Positions 1-6,916 of a stretch of 13,895 bases of DNA are shown in pieces; position 1 is the stretch's first letter, and each line of letters begins with the position of its first letter. The notes beneath the pieces are model-generated. The model searched no databases. It worked only from the letters and a program-made list of their open reading frames with translations, and was not told where the DNA came from. Both the position numbers and the translations under genes were made by a program. This DNA comes from CAYUHK01 sp964475165 (lineage in GTDB: Bacteria; Verrucomicrobiota; Kiritimatiellia; JAAZAB01): the NCBI GenBank assembly GCA_964475165.1, contig CAYYVN010000020.1:1-13895 (forward strand). Reading direction: 5' to 3'.

Positions 1-150
1 TGTCACTAAAATGTGGTAAAAGTTAATAGAAGGATAAAATGGAAAAACAACGAAGAGATATAAACTAGTAAAACAAGAAACGAACCAGTATTACTAGATA
101 ATAAACTACTTCTGTGTATATACACGGATTTATAGGAGGGATAAAGGTTT
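1..150. other. AT-rich leader region upstream of a cas3 fragment
   Basis: This stretch is visibly AT-rich and unlike everything right of ~400. It holds no substantial reading frame. A nine-codon frame starts at the ATG at 39 behind an AGAAGGA-like ribosome site, but nothing argues that it is real. No convincing -35/-10 pair is visible, although GATAAT occurs at 97-102. The region ends in a strong ribosome binding site, AGGAGGG at 134-140, ten bases before the cas3 ATG, so it is best read as the 5' leader of a cas operon in the source genome. Confidence 0.5.
114..125. promoter_or_regulatory. 12-base perfect palindrome upstream of cas3
   Basis: GTGTATATACAC is its own reverse complement. It lies 9 bases before the ribosome binding site and 25 bases before the start codon. 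A dyad in this position could bind a dimeric repressor near the transcription start. That role is inference: AT-rich palindromes also arise by chance, and no second copy is seen in the window. Confidence 0.3.
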
Positions 151-417
151 ATGGACAAGAAAAATAATGACATTGAGTTTATAGCACATTATCGTCAAAG
201 TGACGGACAAGCACAAAATTTATGGGAACATCTACAAGAAACTGCAGAATTATCGGCTCGAAACGCTGCAAAAATTGGCCTACAAACACAAGGGGAACTT
301 ATTGGCTTATCGCACGACCTAGGCAAGGCTACTCAAGAATTTGATAAGTATATACGTTCTGCTACCGGATTGATTGATTCAGATGCAGATGATTATTGCC
401 AATATGACCGAAGATGA
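151..417 (+). CDS. cas3: Cas3 HD nuclease, N-terminal fragment (truncated at junction)
   Basis: The 88 residues match the start of Cas3, the nuclease-helicase that degrades target DNA after recognition by the Cascade complex in type I CRISPR-Cas. Family landmarks are visible: an FIAHYRQSDG opening typical of Cas3, the metal-binding His27 in WEHLQET, and the HD signature His55-Asp56 in GLSHDLGK, followed by EFDKYIRSATG. The family-like text runs to about Asp81-Tyr82 (position ~396). The last six residues are then read from the unrelated GC-rich sequence and end at a stop at 415. A full Cas3 is several hundred residues or more, so the rest of the HD domain and the whole helicase are missing. 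The start is secure, with AGGAGGG at 134-140. In type I-C loci cas3 is commonly the first gene, and nothing cas-like lies upstream here. No repeats or other cas genes are in the window. As it stands the fragment cannot be functional. Confidence 0.85.
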   Translation: MDKKNNDIEFIAHYRQSDGQAQNLWEHLQETAELSARNAAKIGLQTQGELIGLSHDLGKATQEFDKYIRSATGLIDSDADDYCQYDRR

Positions 418-1807
418 CATATTCCAACTGGGCCTCTGTCATGATCTCGCGATAGGCTTCCATGAGGGGTGCCAGGGCTTCATCGGGCACGGCGAAATCT
501 GTGCCCAGCTTGGTGAGACCAGGACAAGCCAAGGCCCGCGCGCCTATCAAGCGATTGATGGCCTCGGGCAAAGCGTGTCGGAAAGCCTTGAGGCGTTCGA
601 TTTCCACCGGAGAAGTGGCGCTCCAGGCCGTATCGGCTGAGCTCCCCGAAGCTTCCAGGAGTTCCAGCAAGGCCTCGGCGCCTTCGAGCTGGGCCTCGGC
701 CGTAGATGCCAATTCAATGTAGACCGCGGCGCGCGCCTCAGGCGGCAGAGCCGGAATAGGCGCATCCGGACCGGCCAGCTCCTTTTGTTCACGCAATAAA
801 TCCAAAGCATGACCATCAAAATATTCCAAAGCCAAGGGCCGACTGGGCAAGGGCGCTTGAGCGCCGGAAGATGGCGCCTGGCGAGCGCGAACCACAAAAG
901 TTTGCGCGTCCAGTTCCGTGGAGAAAAATCCTACCACCCCCAGGATCGTTTCCGGGGCTGGGATCAAAAGGACTTCCAGTTCCGAGAAAACGCCCAGCGT
1001 GCCTTCCGCGCCGATAAATAAATCCAACAGATCCATAGCGGGTTGCGCAAAATATCCGGCGGCATTCTTGATCGGCGGCAGGACATACAGGGGCACCCGG
1101 CCGCTCCGCGGCGGCTCAGACGGCAGGTGCAATTGAAAATGGCCTTGGGCATCGGCCTGGCACTGCCCGCGGCGCAGATCGATCACAGAGCCGGCCGCCA
1201 AAACAATGCGCAAGCGCATCACATAGTGGCGCATGGATCCATAAAAAAGCGTGCGAGCACCGGAAGCGTTGGCCGCTGCCATACCGCCCAGGGTGGCTGT
1301 ATGCTCGGTGGGATCGGGCGGAAACATCCAAGCCGCCCCGCTCTTGAACTCTGCCAAGGCCGCTTGATCCTCCGCCGACCAGTGGTCGGTATCCGCAAAG
1401 GACTTTTGGGCCAGCGCACGATCCAGGCTTTCCAGGGTCACGCCCGGCTGACAGCGCAACAGAAAGCCGGCGCCATCGGGGGCGCGGCGCAGCCCTAAAA
1501 CGCGATCCATCTTCTCCAAACTGAGCAACCAGCCACCCTCAGGCACGGCGCCGCCGACGATACCCGTGCGCCCGCCCGAGATGGTGAGGGGGGTGCGCGC
1601 GGCGCTGGCGGCGCGCATAACAGCTACGATCTCCTCTTCCGAACGCGGAAAAAATATGCGGGCGGCCTGCCCTTGCAGGCGGGATTCATCGCTTAAATAG
1701 ATGGCGTCAGGATCCGGGACTTGCGCCGGCGGTAAGCCGGTTCCGGCCGCGGGGCCGGCAAGTTCAATGGCAGTCAGGCAATTATTCATCGGTAATTCAT
1801 CCGTCAA
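362..1807 (-). CDS. FAD-linked oxidase, GlcD/D-lactate dehydrogenase family, C-terminus missing
   Basis: This flavoprotein probably oxidises a 2-hydroxy acid such as D-lactate or glycolate; the substrate cannot be told. The PCMH-type FAD-binding domain covers roughly residues 35-290, with SDESR at 39-43, the TISGGRTGIVGG loop at 75-86, PPDPTEHTATLGG at 163-175, ANASGARTLFYGS at 179-191 and GAEGTLGV at 267-274. The C-terminal oxidase domain reaches the conserved FGHIGNNHLHLN (466-477), then QSIR and a stop that come from the foreign sequence. Relatives usually continue some 60-70 residues through an EHGIGK-type motif to a DPxxxLNPG end, so the true 3' end is lost. The start is uncertain: TTG at 1807 or ATG at 1789, neither with a clear ribosome site. 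It lies 20 bases behind rlmN and is probably the third gene of the pdxB-rlmN operon. No iron-sulfur motifs are seen in the part present. Confidence 0.85.
   Translation of the reverse strand: MTDELPMNNCLTAIELAGPAAGTGLPPAQVPDPDAIYLSDESRLQGQAARIFFPRSEEEIVAVMRAASAARTPLTISGGRTGIVGGAVPEGGWLLSLEKMDRVLGLRRAPDGAGFLLRCQPGVTLESLDRALAQKSFADTDHWSAEDQAALAEFKSGAAWMFPPDPTEHTATLGGMAAANASGARTLFYGSMRHYVMRLRIVLAAGSVIDLRRGQCQADAQGHFQLHLPSEPPRSGRVPLYVLPPIKNAAGYFAQPAMDLLDLFIGAEGTLGVFSELEVLLIPAPETILGVVGFFSTELDAQTFVVRARQAPSSGAQAPLPSRPLALEYFDGHALDLLREQKELAGPDAPIPALPPEARAAVYIELASTAEAQLEGAEALLELLEASGSSADTAWSATSPVEIERLKAFRHALPEAINRLIGARALACPGLTKLGTDFAVPDEALAPLMEAYREIMTEAQLEYVIFGHIGNNHLHLNQSIR
377..396. other. Chimeric or recombination junction between two truncated genes
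   Basis: Plus-strand codons fit Cas3 up to about position 396, while minus-strand codons fit the oxidase from about 377 onwards (the GNNHLHLN motif). The ~20 bases in between fit both proteins, which is what a short shared sequence at a join would look like. Base composition changes from AT-rich to GC-rich at the same place. Both genes run towards the junction and both lose their C-terminal ends there, so neither an insertion of a complete element nor normal gene ends can explain it. A false assembly overlap or an amplification chimera is the simplest reading. A real rearrangement is possible. Confidence 0.8.
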
Positions 1808-1827
1808 AGCATAAGGATTTGGATAAC

Positions 1828-2913
1828 CTATAGCATATCCGTGGAAGCAGGGTCAAGGGCACTGGCCGGCTCATCGGCCAAGGTCGCCAGGCGCAACTGA
1901 CCGCAGGCCGCCTGCACTTCCGCACCTTTAGAGACGCGCAGCGTGGCGTTGATCCCAGCGCGTTCCAGCTCAGCGATAAACATGATCGCCTTGCTGACCG
2001 GCGCCGGCTCACCGGCAAACTCGGCCACGGCACTCAAGGGAATCAGATTTACGCGGCAGGGCAGCCCGCGCAAGAGCCGTACCAGGGCGCCGGCCTGGGC
2101 GGGGCTGTCATTGAGATCACGGATCAGGGTGTATTCAAAGGTGATGATGCGTTTGGTTTGGGCTGTATACTCCCGACAAGCCGTTATCAGCTCAGCTAGG
2201 GGATGGATACGATTAACTGGCATGAGGCGCGAGCGCAGCGCATCCTCGGGCGCATGCAAGGAAACCGAAAGTTCAAGCTGGAGCCCTTCGGCGGCCAGGC
2301 GCCGGATGGCGGGGACAATACCGCAAGTGCTGATCGTCATGCGCCTAGCGCCGATACAGACGCCATGGGGATCATTGAGAATGCGCACGGCCTGTAAGAC
2401 GGCGTCATAATTATCCAAGGGCTCGCCGATACCCATCCAAACCAGGTGTGTTGGCAAATGTCCCAGCAGACGCGCGGCCACCAGCACCTGTCCCACCATT
2501 TCAGCTGGCTGTAATTGACGGCGAAACCCGGCCTGACCACTAGCGCAAAAGGCGCACTTAAAACGGCAGCCCACTTGACTGGAGACACAGAGCGTGGTGC
2601 GTTTCGGGGCGGGAATAATAACGGTTTCGATGCGGGCCCCATCCCCTAAGGCCAGCAGCAACTTGCGGGCGCCGCCGGCGGGTTGCTCTTCCGTGGCCCG
2701 CAATAAGCTGGCGGCTTCCAGTATAAAATCAGCGGCCAGCTTCTGGCGCACGGCGGCCGAGACATTGCTCATCTCCTGCCAAGCATTCACGCGCCGGATA
2801 TAGAGCCACTGCCAAATCTGTTCGGCACGAAATTCAGGCTGGCCCCAAGCCAGGCACACCTGTTTCAATTCGGTTCGCGTCAAACCATAAATCAGTGCTG
2901 GCGATTGTTGCAT
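1828..2913 (-). CDS. rlmN: Dual-specificity RNA methyltransferase RlmN
   Basis: Radical-SAM enzyme that methylates C2 of A2503 in 23S rRNA and of A37 in some tRNAs. At 361 residues it is of normal family length. The iron-sulfur cluster ligands are Cys116, Cys120 and Cys123 in CRFKCAFC. The two cysteines of the ping-pong methyl transfer are Cys109 (TTLCVSSQVG), seven residues before the cluster as in E. coli RlmN, and Cys337 in AACGQL. The SAM-binding WMGIGEPLDNY is at 159-169, and SVSLHAP and MPVNR follow at 216-222 and 231-235. The presence of both extra cysteines and the overall pattern argue for RlmN rather than the resistance enzyme Cfr, though sequence alone cannot fully exclude overlap of function. 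The ATG at 2913 has a GGAAAGAAG-like ribosome site just upstream. It sits 36 bases after pdxB and 20 before the oxidase, all on one strand. Confidence 0.96.
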   Translation of the reverse strand: MQQSPALIYGLTRTELKQVCLAWGQPEFRAEQIWQWLYIRRVNAWQEMSNVSAAVRQKLAADFILEAASLLRATEEQPAGGARKLLLALGDGARIETVIIPAPKRTTLCVSSQVGCRFKCAFCASGQAGFRRQLQPAEMVGQVLVAARLLGHLPTHLVWMGIGEPLDNYDAVLQAVRILNDPHGVCIGARRMTISTCGIVPAIRRLAAEGLQLELSVSLHAPEDALRSRLMPVNRIHPLAELITACREYTAQTKRIITFEYTLIRDLNDSPAQAGALVRLLRGLPCRVNLIPLSAVAEFAGEPAPVSKAIMFIAELERAGINATLRVSKGAEVQAACGQLRLATLADEPASALDPASTDML

Positions 2914-2949
2914 GGTCTTCTTTCCGACCCGGCGCCGCTAAAGTGCGCC

Positions 2950-4104
2950 TCAGACAATGCTGGTTTGGAATCCGATTCCGCGGATCTTATCTGCCAGAGC
3001 CGTCTGGCTGGATGGCAATCTAACCTGAGTGGCACTGAACTCGCGGCGGACCGGATAATTCTGGCGCAGATGCTCAAAGGCGCGCGCGCGCTCCGCGGCA
3101 GATTGTTGGGCAATGGCGCGCAAGCGTTTGTCATCCGTCTCGATATCGTAGACGCGCCCAACCAGTTCATCGAGGATGGTCTCAGAGGGACTGCCGGCCT
3201 GAGCTACGCTTAGCTCGGGAACGGCGGCCGGTGGCCAAAGATCAGCTGGGCTCCACTCGGCGGGGACGCCCAGAAAGCGGCACAGCTCTTGATAAACCAT
3301 CTGGGTGCCTTTGACCTTGCCCTCCAGGGAATGGCCGGCGATATGCGGCGTGCCCAGGTCCACCCGGGCCAGCACAGCGGAGCTGAAAGCCGGCTCATCT
3401 TCCCAGGTATCCAGGATGGCATGAGCCACCTGACCTCGGTCCAGGGCGGCCAGCAAGGCGGCCGACTCCATCACGGCGCCGCGGGCGCTATTGATGAAGA
3501 TCGCGCCGGGTTTCAGGCGCGCAAAGAAACTTTCATTGGCCAGAGCGCAGGTGGCATAAGGGCCCGTGGAGATGGCCGGCACATGCAAGGTTATGATATC
3601 GGCGGCGGCTAAGACTTCATCCAGCGGCCGAAAAAGCGCAGCGCCACTGGCCGCCTGGCGGGGAGGATCGTTGAGGAGCGGATGTAATCCCAAGGCCTCC
3701 GCTTTACGCACCACCAGGCTGCCCACATTGCCCACGCCGATCACACCGATTTTTTTGCCAGCCAGAGTAAGGCCATGGCGCCGACTTAATCGTAAAAGAG
3801 CGGCTACCAGATATTCGGCTACGCTATTGGCATTGCAGCCCGGGGCAGCGCACCAGGCGATCCCGGCCTCTTGCAGATAAGCCAGATCTAAATGCTCGAA
3901 GCCAATCGTGGTTGTCCCCACAAAGCGGACGCGGCTGCCGGAGAGCAAAGCGCGGTGGACGCGCGTTGTGGAACGAATCACCAGGGCATCCGCATCGCGC
4001 AAGCTAGCGGCGTTAATGCTGGCGGGCGGCAGAATGGTCACCTGGCCCAGCTTACCAAAAGCCTGCTCAGCAAACGGAATATTGGTGGCACAGACGATTT
4101 TCAT
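2950..4104 (-). CDS. pdxB: Erythronate-4-phosphate dehydrogenase (vitamin B6 synthesis)
   Basis: Catalyses the second step of DXP-dependent pyridoxal phosphate synthesis, oxidising 4-phosphoerythronate to the 2-oxo acid with NAD. The 384 residues align along their whole length with E. coli PdxB as I know it: opening MKIVCATNIPFA, FVGTTTIGFEHLD (61-73), CAAPGCNANSVAEY (85-98), Rossmann motif GVGNVG (123-128), DPPR (146-149), catalytic Arg208 in NSARGAV, Glu237 in WEDEP, and His254 in GTPHIAGHSLEGK. A PdxB-type C-terminal dimerisation region follows, with VYDIETDD and LRQNYPVRREF near the end. This distinguishes it from SerA, encoded elsewhere in the window. The start is ATG 4104: a promoter at 4123-4151 predicts transcription from about 4116, which excludes the in-frame TTG at 4119. 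No Shine-Dalgarno is visible. It is first in an operon with rlmN and the oxidase. Confidence 0.9.
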   Translation of the reverse strand: MKIVCATNIPFAEQAFGKLGQVTILPPASINAASLRDADALVIRSTTRVHRALLSGSRVRFVGTTTIGFEHLDLAYLQEAGIAWCAAPGCNANSVAEYLVAALLRLSRRHGLTLAGKKIGVIGVGNVGSLVVRKAEALGLHPLLNDPPRQAASGAALFRPLDEVLAAADIITLHVPAISTGPYATCALANESFFARLKPGAIFINSARGAVMESAALLAALDRGQVAHAILDTWEDEPAFSSAVLARVDLGTPHIAGHSLEGKVKGTQMVYQELCRFLGVPAEWSPADLWPPAAVPELSVAQAGSPSETILDELVGRVYDIETDDKRLRAIAQQSAAERARAFEHLRQNYPVRREFSATQVRLPSSQTALADKIRGIGFQTSIV

Positions 4105-4122
4105 GGCTTGCAAAAACAAGTT

Positions 4123-4151
4123 ATTCTGAAGCGGCCAGGCGGCTTTGTCAA
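4123..4151 (-). promoter_or_regulatory. Sigma70-like promoter for pdxB-rlmN-oxidase
   Basis: On the minus strand TTGACA (4151-4146) is a perfect -35, followed by a 17-base spacer and CAGAAT (4128-4123), which matches the -10 consensus at 4 of 6 bases. Predicted transcription starts near 4116, giving a leader of about 12 bases before the pdxB ATG at 4104. It lies in the 156-base divergent gap with nadD. Confidence 0.55.
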
Positions 4152-4260
4152 TCCGATTGGCTGCTGCAATTGTCTGCTTGTCCGCGCCGCGCGAGCCTGC
4201 TAGGCTAAAAGCGAGGTGATCTCAGGCATCGCAACCACAGTTCAGCAGCCGGAAGTTCAG

Positions 4261-4896
4261 GTGAATAAGCGCATCGGCATTTTAGGCGGCACTTTTAATC
4301 CGGTGCACAGTGGTCATTTGATCCTGGCCCAGGATGCCCAAGAGCTCTTCGAGCTCGACCGTATCCTGTTTCTGCCCTGCCGCCAGCCACCGCATAAGGA
4401 CCAAGCCCAAATCATTGCCGCGCGCCATCGTCTGGCCATGCTGCGCGCGGCTCTGCGCGGCAATGCGGACTTCAAAATTTGTCGCTGGGAGCTGGAACGA
4501 AGCGGCCCGAGTTATACCATCGAAACGATCCGCGCGCTCAAAGCCCAACATCCTGAGTGGGACTTAGCTTTCATCATTGGCGCCGATACGCTTCCGGAAC
4601 TGCATCTATGGCATGAAATCGAGCAGCTCTTAGAGCTCTGCCCTTTCGTCACCCTGACGCGCCCCGGCTTTGAGGCATCCGCGCTCTCGGCCGCGCAATT
4701 GCAGCTGCCGGCGCCCTGGCCGCAGATTTTACTGAGCCGAACGGCCTGTGGGCATAGGGTGGATATTTCTTCCTCCGAGATCCGCCAGCGGCTGCGGCAA
4801 AAGAAGAGCATCCGCTATCTAGTGCCAGCGGCGGTGGCAAACTACATTCACAAGCATAGCCTTTATGAGGAGCCCCATGATAACCCCCAAAGATAA
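4261..4896 (+). CDS. nadD: Nicotinate-nucleotide adenylyltransferase
   Basis: Transfers the adenylyl group of ATP to nicotinate mononucleotide to make deamido-NAD in NAD biosynthesis. The nucleotidyltransferase signature GGTFNPVHSGH occupies residues 9-19 and carries the HxGH motif. PPHK follows, then SGPSYTIET, FIIGADTL, and the second ATP-binding motif ISSSEIR near the C-terminus, which ends in a typical VANYIHKHSLY. With a GTG start at 4261 the protein is 211 residues, normal for the family, and GGAAG at 4251-4255 gives a good ribosome site. A longer frame from GTG 4216 would add 15 unconserved residues with a poorer site. It overlaps rsfS by 20 bases, the common nadD-rsfS arrangement linking cofactor supply with ribosome control. 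Confidence 0.95.
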   Translation: MNKRIGILGGTFNPVHSGHLILAQDAQELFELDRILFLPCRQPPHKDQAQIIAARHRLAMLRAALRGNADFKICRWELERSGPSYTIETIRALKAQHPEWDLAFIIGADTLPELHLWHEIEQLLELCPFVTLTRPGFEASALSAAQLQLPAPWPQILLSRTACGHRVDISSSEIRQRLRQKKSIRYLVPAAVANYIHKHSLYEEPHDNPQR

Positions 4897-5236
4897 TCCG
4901 CTGCTATTAGCGCAGGAAGCCGTGCTGGCCTTGGAGGCCAAACAGGCCCAGCAAGTTGAGCTCTATGATGTGCGTGATCTGGCCATGCTGACCGATTGCG
5001 TGGTGATAGCCACCGCCCAGAATACTCCCCATTTGAAGGCTCTCTTCAATGCCGTGCGCCTGCGCTTTAAGGCTGAGGGTTTAGCTTGTTATCGTAAATC
5101 AGGTGATCAGGAAAGCGGCTGGATCATGGCCGATTATCTCAGCCTGGTGATCCATTTATTCCTACCGTTCAGCCGGGAATACTATGGCTTGGATATCCTC
5201 TTGCGCTCGGCCGCGCGCCCCGGCCCTGCCCGCTAG
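4877..5236 (+). CDS. rsfS: Ribosomal silencing factor RsfS
   Basis: Binds ribosomal protein L14 (uL14) and blocks subunit joining when nutrients are short. The 119-residue protein has the DUF143/Oligomerisation domain landmarks: QVELYDVRDLAMLTDCVVIATAQN near the N-terminus, a HLKALFNAV helix, and the signature SGWIMADYLSLVIHLF followed by SREYYGLDIL. The ATG at 4877 is chosen because AGGAG at 4868-4872 sits four bases upstream, and it drops a spurious four-residue extension. The start lies inside nadD, so translation is probably coupled. The gene ends 15 bases before the tail of the convergent membrane-protein gene, with a hairpin between. Confidence 0.95.
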   Translation: MITPKDNPLLLAQEAVLALEAKQAQQVELYDVRDLAMLTDCVVIATAQNTPHLKALFNAVRLRFKAEGLACYRKSGDQESGWIMADYLSLVIHLFLPFSREYYGLDILLRSAARPGPAR

Positions 5237-5240
5237 CCCC

Positions 5241-5280
5241 GGCTGGCGCGCTCAGGCCGCCAGGCGGCTGAGGGCCAGCC
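5241..5280. terminator. Long imperfect hairpin between convergent genes, possible bidirectional terminator
   Basis: GGCTGGC (5241-5247) pairs with GCCAGCC (5274-5280), CTCAG (5251-5255) with CTGAG (5268-5272), and CCGC (5257-5260) with GCGG (5264-5267) around a CAG loop. That gives about 16 base pairs with a small internal loop and one bulge. It overlaps the last codons of the minus-strand gene and begins five bases after rsfS. There is no T-run on either side, so it is not a classical intrinsic terminator. Its place at two convergent 3' ends suggests termination or mRNA end protection. Confidence 0.4.
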
Positions 5281-6022
5281 ATTGCCAAAGGCCGCTCAGA
5301 CCCAGGAAACAGCCGCGCAAGGCCCAGATGGTATCCTGGCGCAACCAAGTGACCAGCAACGCCGGGGTCACCGGCGCCACCAGAAGCAGGAGCAGGGCCA
5401 GCCCCAAGAGATTGAGGAGGTAAATCAACGGATAGGCGAAGAGCTTTCCGTAGCGCCGGATATCGCTCTGAGGCCGAGAGAGCGCCTCGATAGTGAAAGT
5501 CCAGTGGAACCCCAGCGAGAGCCCCAGCAGCCCGAACCAGAGCAATTCCCAACGACGCAGATCCACCAGCAGCGCCAAGAGATAATAAGCCAGCACGATT
5601 AAAAAGGTATAAAGCGGGAAAAAATAAGGGGCCAAGGTGCTGACCCAGTTCACCGTCGAGAGGCGCACGCTGCCGCCTCGCGCCGCGACGCGTAAGCCCG
5701 ATACCCGCGCGCCGCCCAGGGCACCCCAGAGGGCATGCGTCAATTCATGCGCCAGCACATAAGCGCGCACCGGGCGCGGCAGAAGGTAAAAGATCAAGCA
5801 CCAGAGAATGATGCCGGCGCCCAGGGCCACCGCCGGCCAGGACTGCCCCAAGCCGCCAGCGGCGCCCAGGGCCGCCACGCTGGCCAAGACAGTCTTGCTG
5901 ACTGCCACGCACAGCGGAAGCATGCTCAGGCCCAGGATGGCGCGCAGGATTGACACAGCCGCCATGGTGGAAGAGCCCCGGCCGGAAGTCAAAAGCTTTT
6001 CCCAAAAAAAACGGCTTGACAC
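5252..6022 (-). CDS. Multi-pass membrane protein with HELTH zinc motif, M50-like peptidase
   Basis: The 256-residue hydrophobic protein has about six membrane segments (roughly 21-50, 62-82, 128-152, 158-178, 195-220 and 232-252). An HExxH metal motif, HELTH, occupies residues 92-96 in YVLAHELTHALWGALGG, followed by a glycine-rich GARVSGLRV strand, the arrangement of M50-type site-2 protease relatives. A possible third ligand is Asp187 in SRPQSDIRRYG. The substrate is unknown; relatives cut membrane proteins such as anti-sigma factors, but nothing here points to one. The GTG start at 6022 has a purine-rich GGGAGAGG-like site upstream. ATG 5965 (residue 20) is the alternative and lacks one. 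It is divergent from rpsT, and the GTG abuts the rpsT -35 box. It could also be a non-peptidase membrane protein that kept the motif. Confidence 0.75.
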   Translation of the reverse strand: MSSRFFWEKLLTSGRGSSTMAAVSILRAILGLSMLPLCVAVSKTVLASVAALGAAGGLGQSWPAVALGAGIILWCLIFYLLPRPVRAYVLAHELTHALWGALGGARVSGLRVAARGGSVRLSTVNWVSTLAPYFFPLYTFLIVLAYYLLALLVDLRRWELLWFGLLGLSLGFHWTFTIEALSRPQSDIRRYGKLFAYPLIYLLNLLGLALLLLLVAPVTPALLVTWLRQDTIWALRGCFLGLSGLWQWLALSRLAA

Positions 6023-6045
6023 CCCCCCTCTCCCTAACGCATAGT
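6016..6045 (+). promoter_or_regulatory. Sigma70-like promoter for rpsT
   Basis: A perfect -35 TTGACA (6016-6021), an 18-base C-rich spacer and CATAGT (6040-6045, 4 of 6 consensus bases) predict transcription from about 6052. This leaves a leader of about 27 bases that contains the AAGGAG ribosome site at 6065-6070. A strong independent promoter suits a ribosomal protein gene whose neighbours run the other way. Confidence 0.55.
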
Positions 6046-6078
6046 CGGCGCCGTTGCTATTGAGAAGGAGACCACAAC

Positions 6079-6351
6079 ATGCCCAAATTGCATAGCGCCG
6101 TTAAACGAGCGCGCCTGTCTGAAAAAGCGCGCCGGACCAATCGCGCGGTTAAATCTAAAATCAGCACCTTACGCCGCCAGGTTTTTGAGAGCATCGCCAC
6201 CAAGGATAAAGCCAAGGCTCAACAGGCTTGGCGTGCTTACTGCTCGGTGCTCGATCGAGCTGCTAAAACGGGTATCATCAAGAAAAACGCGGCCATTCGC
6301 CGTAAGCGCCGGGCCAATGCCAGGGTGACGGCCTTAGAGCAGGCTCTCTGA
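6079..6351 (+). CDS. rpsT: 30S ribosomal protein S20
   Basis: Primary 16S rRNA-binding protein of the small subunit. The 90-residue basic protein has the usual S20 layout: MPKLHSAVKRARLSEKARRTN at the N-terminus, KSKISTLRRQVFESI, and the signature GIIKKNAAIRRKRR before the C-terminal helix. The length is typical. AAGGAG at 6065-6070 lies eight bases before the ATG. The gene stands alone on this strand, with a promoter at 6016-6045, and is convergent with lptE across a 52-base gap. E. coli S20 represses its own translation through its leader; the leader here is too short to judge. Confidence 0.97.
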   Translation: MPKLHSAVKRARLSEKARRTNRAVKSKISTLRRQVFESIATKDKAKAQQAWRAYCSVLDRAAKTGIIKKNAAIRRKRRANARVTALEQAL

Positions 6352-6403
6352 GTTTTTGTGGCGCTGAGAGACGGTTCCGGAAGCAAGGCTCACCTGAGCG
6401 TCA

Positions 6404-6916
6404 TTACCATACTTCGACCACTTTTTCCACGATACGTTTGGCGAGGTCTTCAGTGGCCTTGGGCAGGGCGTTACGTTTAGCGCTAGCCAAGTTGCCGGCA
6501 TAGACGAAGGTGGACTCTCCCAGACAATCCCCCTCCCCGATCACCCTCTCTGAGCCCTGGCGTTTGAGCAGGAAACTGGCTCGGAGGATCAGCCGATATT
6601 CCAAAGGTTTGGCCGTATCCACGCGATCATAACGCAAGGGTTCCAGGGTAATCCCCGTTAGGGTGGCGGTCAATATCAGGTCGGCTTCTTCCTGCCGGCC
6701 GATCCGTAAAGTGCCATCTTTTTGGAATTCAGCGATAGTAGCGTTGGTGGCCTCGATCTCGACCAAGGGTTCGTTGCATTTATTGATGAAGGTTGGAATG
6801 AAGATCGAATGAATATCGGCCGGCAGAGAACTACCCATCTGGTAGCCCAAACAGCCTTGCATGAGCACCAGTAAAAGCAGCATGCCCCAGAGATGGATAT
6901 GTTCTTTAGTGGTCAT
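6404..6916 (-). CDS. lptE: LptE-type lipopolysaccharide-assembly lipoprotein
   Basis: LptE is the outer-membrane lipoprotein that plugs and helps fold LptD, the channel delivering LPS to the cell surface. The 170-residue protein has a lipoprotein signal, a hydrophobic run (LLLLVLMQGC) ending at Cys22, though the residues before the Cys are not a textbook lipobox. The mature part has LptE-like features: GYQMGSSLPADIHSIFIPTFINK, then EADLILTATLTGITLEPLRYD, a central strand pair EYRLILRASFLL, and a charged helical end KATEDLAKRIVEKVVEVW. The ATG at 6916 lies inside the end of the TPR gene (11-base overlap). A longer open frame reaching upstream to 7423 is only antisense-phase noise in that gene. 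The pairing with a BamD-like TPR protein supports an outer-membrane biogenesis role. Confidence 0.8.
   Translation of the reverse strand: MTTKEHIHLWGMLLLLVLMQGCLGYQMGSSLPADIHSIFIPTFINKCNEPLVEIEATNATIAEFQKDGTLRIGRQEEADLILTATLTGITLEPLRYDRVDTAKPLEYRLILRASFLLKRQGSERVIGEGDCLGESTFVYAGNLASAKRNALPKATEDLAKRIVEKVVEVW

Noticed and set aside
1..417. CRISPR array or further cas genes near the cas3 fragment
   Set aside because: No direct repeats with regular spacing and no other cas-like frame occur in the left 400 bases or elsewhere in the window.
1043..1498. Long plus-strand frames opposite the oxidase, rlmN, pdxB and TPR genes
   Set aside because: They are antisense shadows that come with GC-rich coding sequence. 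They have no domain-like text or ribosome sites, and the minus-strand products are clear.
4178..4206. TTGTCC with TAGGCT as a nadD promoter
   Set aside because: The -10 matches at only 3 of 6 bases. nadD needs a promoter in this gap, but I cannot support this one.
6388..6399. GCTC-ACCT-GAGC hairpin between rpsT and lptE
   Set aside because: A four-base stem without a T-run is expected by chance in GC-rich sequence.
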